Part shown: positions 5,358-6,334 of the stretch, in pieces
How positions within the stretch are numbered: position 1 is the stretch's first letter
Layout of the letters: every line of letters starts with the position of its first letter
From: Syntrophothermus sp. UBA1445
Lineage (GTDB): Bacteria > Bacillota > Syntrophomonadia > Syntrophomonadales > DTU052
Reading direction: 5' to 3'
NCBI GenBank assembly: GCA_002329495.1
Contig: DCTH01000056.1
Coordinates: 7,377 to 13,710 of the forward strand
DNA: 6,334 nt
Position numbers and translations under genes: made by a program
The notes under the pieces: generated by a model
Told to the model about the DNA's origin: nothing
Database searches by the model: none
What the model saw: the letters and a program-made list of their open reading frames with translations, nothing else

Positions 5358-6334
5358 GTGAATAAGCGTATTATTGGTGGGATAATTGGCATCACTATTG
5401 CTCTGGTTATGGCGATAATGGAACCGGCAACTGGGTTAACTCATCCGGCCATGGTGGGGTTAGGCATATTCTTCTGCGCGGTAGTATTTTGGATTTTTGA
5501 AGTCTTCGCCGATTATGTTACAGCACTCCTGATGTGCACCGCCTGGGCAGGCACCGGGATAGTTCCATTTAAAACTGCCTTTGCCCAATTTTCCAGTGAT
5601 ACCTGGTTCTTGCTGATAGCCGCTTTCGGTATTGGGGTGGCAGTTGCCAGGAGCGGGCTCTTAAACCGGGTTTCCTTGAAGGTCATGGAATTATTTCCGG
5701 CTACCTTCAAGGGGCAAACCGCCGCTTTAATAGCTGCCGGCAATCTGATTGGACCCATGATTCCCAGTGTTACTGCGAAATGTGCCATGGCTGCTCCTTT
5801 CGCCAAGGGTATTAGCGATAAGATGGGCTATGAAGCAGACAGCAAAGGTGCTGCCGGTCTTTTTGGCGCCATGTTTTTTGGTTTTGGAGTTAGCGGTCCG
5901 GCCTTCCTCAGTGCATCCTTCATGTGTTATACCATAAAAGGATTACTGCCACCGGCAGTACAGGCGCAAATGACCTGGACCGCCTGGGCCATCAATGCTC
6001 TTCCCTGGACCCTGGCTGTGGCCCTGCTGGGGTACGTTGCCGTTCAATTCCTGTATAGACCCGGGAAGGATATCCAGGTGGATAAGCAATATATTAAACA
6101 GCAGATCGCTGACCTGGGGCCGATGTCAAGAAACGAAAAAATCGTTAGTGTCGTCCTGGTGGCCTGTTTGCTTTTGTGGATGACGGAGAGGGTACATGGG
6201 GTACCAGCGGCAATTGTGGCCGTGGTCGCCATCTGTATTCTGTTGGGTCTGGAAGTGATAAGCCGCAGTGAATTCAGAACCGGGGTTGGCTGGGATTCGG
6301 TGATATTTATTGGCTGCATTATCAATATTGGAGC
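5358..6334 (+). CDS. SLC13/DASS-family anion transporter, 3' end missing
   Basis: The GTG start at 5358 is preceded by a G-rich ribosome binding site (GAGGGGGG, 5343-5350); an in-frame TTG at 5352 is too close to it. The frame is open to the window end, giving 325 residues of an expected 450-500. The protein is strongly hydrophobic, with membrane segments near residues 4-21, 31-50, 53-69, 119-137, 165-190, 208-232, 260-276, 281-299 and from 312. Segment DTWFLLIAAFGIGVAVARSGL (81-101) followed by IPSVTAKCAMAAPFAKGI (135-152) matches the first re-entrant hairpin and signature region of divalent anion:sodium symporters. In that family the signature is Ser-Asn-Thr, whereas here it is S137-V138-T139. 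Family members take up dicarboxylates, citrate, sulfate and similar anions at the cytoplasmic membrane; the cargo here is not known. An ArsB/NhaD-like ion transporter relative is the main alternative. The gene follows a terminator, so functional linkage to the fusion gene is by proximity only. Confidence 0.8.
   Translation, partial: MNKRIIGGIIGITIALVMAIMEPATGLTHPAMVGLGIFFCAVVFWIFEVFADYVTALLMCTAWAGTGIVPFKTAFAQFSSDTWFLLIAAFGIGVAVARSGLLNRVSLKVMELFPATFKGQTAALIAAGNLIGPMIPSVTAKCAMAAPFAKGISDKMGYEADSKGAAGLFGAMFFGFGVSGPAFLSASFMCYTIKGLLPPAVQAQMTWTAWAINALPWTLAVALLGYVAVQFLYRPGKDIQVDKQYIKQQIADLGPMSRNEKIVSVVLVACLLLWMTERVHGVPAAIVAVVAICILLGLEVISRSEFRTGVGWDSVIFIGCIINIG

Noticed and set aside
6044..6325. Minus-strand open frame of 93 codons opposite the transporter gene
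   Set aside because: It is antisense to a continuous membrane-protein reading frame and has no ribosome binding site or domain signature.

Overview
The window looks like chromosomal DNA from an anaerobic, low-to-mid GC Firmicute (class Clostridia), most likely a fatty-acid-metabolising or syntrophic lineage of the Syntrophomonas or Desulfotomaculum/Pelotomaculum kind. This rests on three family I CoA-transferase genes close together, a hotdog thioesterase, strong GGAGG-type ribosome binding sites, GTG starts and sigma-A-like promoters. The organism is an inference; there is no rRNA or other marker gene here.

Layout from left to right. (1) Positions 1-940, minus strand: 313 codons of an acetyl-CoA hydrolase/CoA-transferase family gene with a GTG start, whose 3' end lies outside the window. 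A good sigma-A-type promoter lies just upstream. (2) Positions 1146-1535, plus strand: a small hotdog-fold thioesterase-like gene, divergent from gene 1 and convergent with gene 3. (3) Positions 1598-2926, minus strand: a complete 442-residue CoA-transferase, about 73% identical to gene 1 by hand alignment over the shared 313 residues. A hairpin between genes 2 and 3 can terminate transcription. (4) Positions 2927-3330: a 404-bp divergent intergenic region without a gene, holding several palindromes and a repeated motif upstream of an extended -10 promoter. (5) Positions 3331-5226, plus strand: a 631-residue fusion of a more distant CoA-transferase with a C-terminal GNAT acetyltransferase domain, followed by a strong intrinsic terminator. 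(6) Positions 5358-6334, plus strand: the first 325 residues of an SLC13/DASS-type anion transporter, cut by the window end.

How they may work together (inference): the CoA-transferases would move CoA between a short-chain acyl-CoA and a free acid such as acetate, conserving the thioester energy. The hotdog protein would hydrolyse or bind an acyl-CoA. The GNAT domain could acetylate protein lysines in response to acetyl-CoA. The transporter could carry a carboxylate or another anion. No exact substrate can be read from the sequence. I see no tRNA, rRNA, CRISPR array, insertion sequence or phage gene. The most unusual points are the enzyme-acetyltransferase fusion, the duplicated CoA-transferase pair flanking an opposite-strand thioesterase, the altered key motifs in the thioesterase and transporter, and the structured intergenic region.
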